6,448 bases of DNA from positions 1-6,448 of the forward strand of contig JAJAZF010000508.1 in NCBI GenBank assembly GCA_026785875.1, in the 5' to 3' direction. Within the stretch, counting starts at the first letter, position 1; each line of letters starts with the position of its first letter. Below are positions 5,659 through 6,448 of the stretch, one piece after another. The translations under genes were made by a program, and so were the position numbers. The stretch comes from Chamaesiphon sp. Lineage in GTDB: Bacteria > Cyanobacteriota > Cyanobacteriia > Cyanobacteriales > Chamaesiphonaceae. The notes under the pieces are model-generated. The model was not told the DNA's origin. It worked only from the letters and a program-made list of their open reading frames with translations, and did not search any database.

Positions 5659-5688
5659 CTATCAACTATCAACTATCAACTATCAACT
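5659..5688 (+). repeat. Tandem heptanucleotide repeat CTATCAA, 4.3 copies (STRR type)
   Basis: Four exact copies of CTATCAA are followed by CT, giving 30 bp with no mismatch. The array ends 5 bp before the ATG at 5694 and so fills the place where a ribosome binding site would be. Perfect copies suggest recent expansion by slippage, and copy number may vary between strains. Confidence 0.85.
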
Positions 5689-5693
5689 AAATT

Positions 5694-6053
5694 ATGGACG
5701 TAATTCGAGATGTACTAGACAACCAAATTGTCGATCGCCATCAACGACCGATGGGCAAGGTGGATGGGATCGTGCTCGAGATGCGCGACGGACAGCCGCC
5801 GCGACTGGCGTACATCGAAACTGGAGCGACGACGTTGGCACGGCGGCTACACCCCCGATTAGAGGGCTGGGTGGGCAGATTACAACGCAAGTGGGGGGCA
5901 AAAAACAGCGAACCCTATCGTATCCCGTGGTCGCAAGTTCGGGATATCGGCATTGATGTCGAAGTAGATGTCGAAGCCGAACAAACATCAGCCTTAGCTT
6001 ACGAACTCTGGCTGCGCGAATATATTATCAAACGCATTCCTGGAGGCAGCTAA
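5694..6053 (+). CDS. PRC-barrel-like protein, first of a pair
   Basis: This 119-residue soluble protein shows the short beta-barrel pattern of PRC domains: a first strand pair (DVIRDVLDNQIVDRHQRPMGKVDGIVLEM, 2-30) with the G-K-V-D-G-I turn, then a strand PRLAYIETGA (36-45). A basic segment (about 50-70) and the motif YRIPW (75-79) leading into DIGIDVEV follow. The C-terminus (about 98-116) is probably helical. PRC domains occur in the photosynthetic reaction-centre H subunit, in RimM and in small stand-alone proteins, generally as protein- or RNA-contact modules. There is no signal peptide or membrane helix, so it is probably cytoplasmic. It follows the transporter gene by 57 bp of repeat DNA and overlaps the next gene by 1 nt. 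No Shine-Dalgarno is visible before its ATG. A role tied to the transporter is inferred from position only. DVEVDVEA (88-95) is encoded by a 12-bp near-duplicate. Confidence 0.75.
   Translation: MDVIRDVLDNQIVDRHQRPMGKVDGIVLEMRDGQPPRLAYIETGATTLARRLHPRLEGWVGRLQRKWGAKNSEPYRIPWSQVRDIGIDVEVDVEAEQTSALAYELWLREYIIKRIPGGS
6042..6046 (+). promoter_or_regulatory. Ribosome binding site for the second PRC-barrel gene
   Basis: GGAGG lies 6 nt before the ATG at 6053 and is embedded in the final Gly-Gly-Ser codons of the upstream gene. It is the best Shine-Dalgarno in the operon and decides the overlapping start. Confidence 0.75.
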
Positions 6054-6394
6054 TGGCATCGCACGAACTACGGTTAGAGTCTCTGATCGGTCGCTGTGTC
6101 TTTGATGTAGCAGGCGATCGAGTGGGCAGAATTGAAGAAGTCCGCGCCGAACAACAGGCTGATGAATGGGTCATCGTGGAATATCTCGTAGGCGTGGGTG
6201 CGATAGTCGAACGCCTCTCGGCGTGGACTATCGCTACTCAACTGCTGGATCTCTTAGGTGCGCGCAATTACCATCAGGGCTATCGAATTCCCTGGGATAA
6301 GCTCGATTTGTCCGATCCCGATCGACCTCGCTTGACATGCACGATCGAGGAACTAAAACAAATTTCTCAACAACTAGAGGCCGATCTGATTTAG
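6053..6394 (+). CDS. PRC-barrel-like protein, second of a pair
   Basis: This 113-residue cytoplasmic-type protein resembles its upstream neighbour in layout. An opening strand pair, LIGRCVFDVAGDRVGRIEEVRAE (11-33), has the characteristic D-x-x-G-x-x-V-G-R-I turn. It is followed by a strand WVIVEYLVGVG (39-49), a helical stretch rich in Leu and Ala (about 55-70), and the shared motif YRIPW (77-81). The protein ends in LTCTIEELKQISQQLEADLI, probably a helix. The two proteins therefore look like diverged paralogues from a duplication. The start overlaps the previous stop as TAATG with a good ribosome binding site, so the pair is almost certainly translated together. Possible roles are a cytoplasmic partner or sensor of the transporter. 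The domain call is pattern-based; no catalytic residues are seen. Confidence 0.75.
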   Translation: MASHELRLESLIGRCVFDVAGDRVGRIEEVRAEQQADEWVIVEYLVGVGAIVERLSAWTIATQLLDLLGARNYHQGYRIPWDKLDLSDPDRPRLTCTIEELKQISQQLEADLI

Positions 6395-6400
6395 AAAAAC

Positions 6401-6417
6401 ATCGAGATTAACTCGAT
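6401..6417 (+). terminator. Weak hairpin after the last operon gene, possible terminator
   Basis: ATCGAG and CTCGAT form a perfect 6-bp stem around ATTAA, 6 bp after the stop codon. No T-run follows, so intrinsic termination is doubtful. The CGATCG-rich context makes chance palindromes likely. Confidence 0.25.
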
Positions 6418-6448
6418 CGAGTGCCTAATGCCCGATCGATCTATCTAA

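Noticed and set aside
5659..5688. CRISPR-like or integration-site repeat
   Set aside because: The 7-bp units are contiguous with no spacers and match the pattern of simple heptanucleotide STRRs.
5692..5988. Minus-strand 98-codon ORF opposite the first PRC-barrel gene
   Set aside because: Composition (Arg-, Pro- and Cys-rich, no domain) is that of a shadow frame; the plus strand has a coherent PRC-barrel pattern and overlapping gene structure.
6425..6448. End of a minus-strand gene entering from the right (LDRSIGH then stop)
   Set aside because: Only seven codons are visible, in CGATCG-rich DNA; there is nothing to distinguish it from chance.

Overview
The window looks like chromosomal DNA from a cyanobacterium. 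The evidence is a strong excess of CGATCG words in genes and spacers, one perfect HIP1 octamer (GCGATCGC), heptanucleotide tandem repeats of the STRR kind in a spacer, and gene families common in that phylum. The genus cannot be settled from this sequence alone.

Layout. (1) Positions 1-59, minus strand: the first 19 complete codons of a family 2 glycosyltransferase gene, running off the left edge. (2) Positions 142-1738: a complete-looking IS66-family insertion sequence with 17-bp terminal inverted repeats and one intact transposase gene. It lies 82 bp upstream of the glycosyltransferase start and has no visible target-site duplication. (3) Positions 1890-3677, minus strand: a secreted GDSL/SGNH esterase fused to a C-terminal autotransporter beta-barrel. 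(4) Positions 3678-4038: a 361-bp divergent spacer with three inverted repeats, a four-copy 11-bp direct repeat and a -10-like hexamer very close to the next start codon. (5) Positions 4039-6394, plus strand: four tightly spaced genes for a small lipoprotein, an NRAMP/SLC11-type metal transporter and two small PRC-barrel proteins. The first pair overlaps by 4 nt and the last pair by 1 nt. The 57-bp gap in the middle is mostly two heptanucleotide repeats.

The four-gene cluster is the most interesting part. Its transporter has the NRAMP fold signatures but lacks the two residues that normally select transition metals: the Asn of the DPGN motif is Ala, and the TM6 Met is Ser. This resembles the NRAMP-related branch in which Mg2+ transport has been described, so Mg2+ is a reasonable but unproven substrate. 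The lipoprotein and the two PRC-barrel proteins could be accessory or sensing partners. That is inference from gene order and overlaps only. The 11-bp direct repeats suggest control by an OmpR/PhoB-type response regulator, also unproven.
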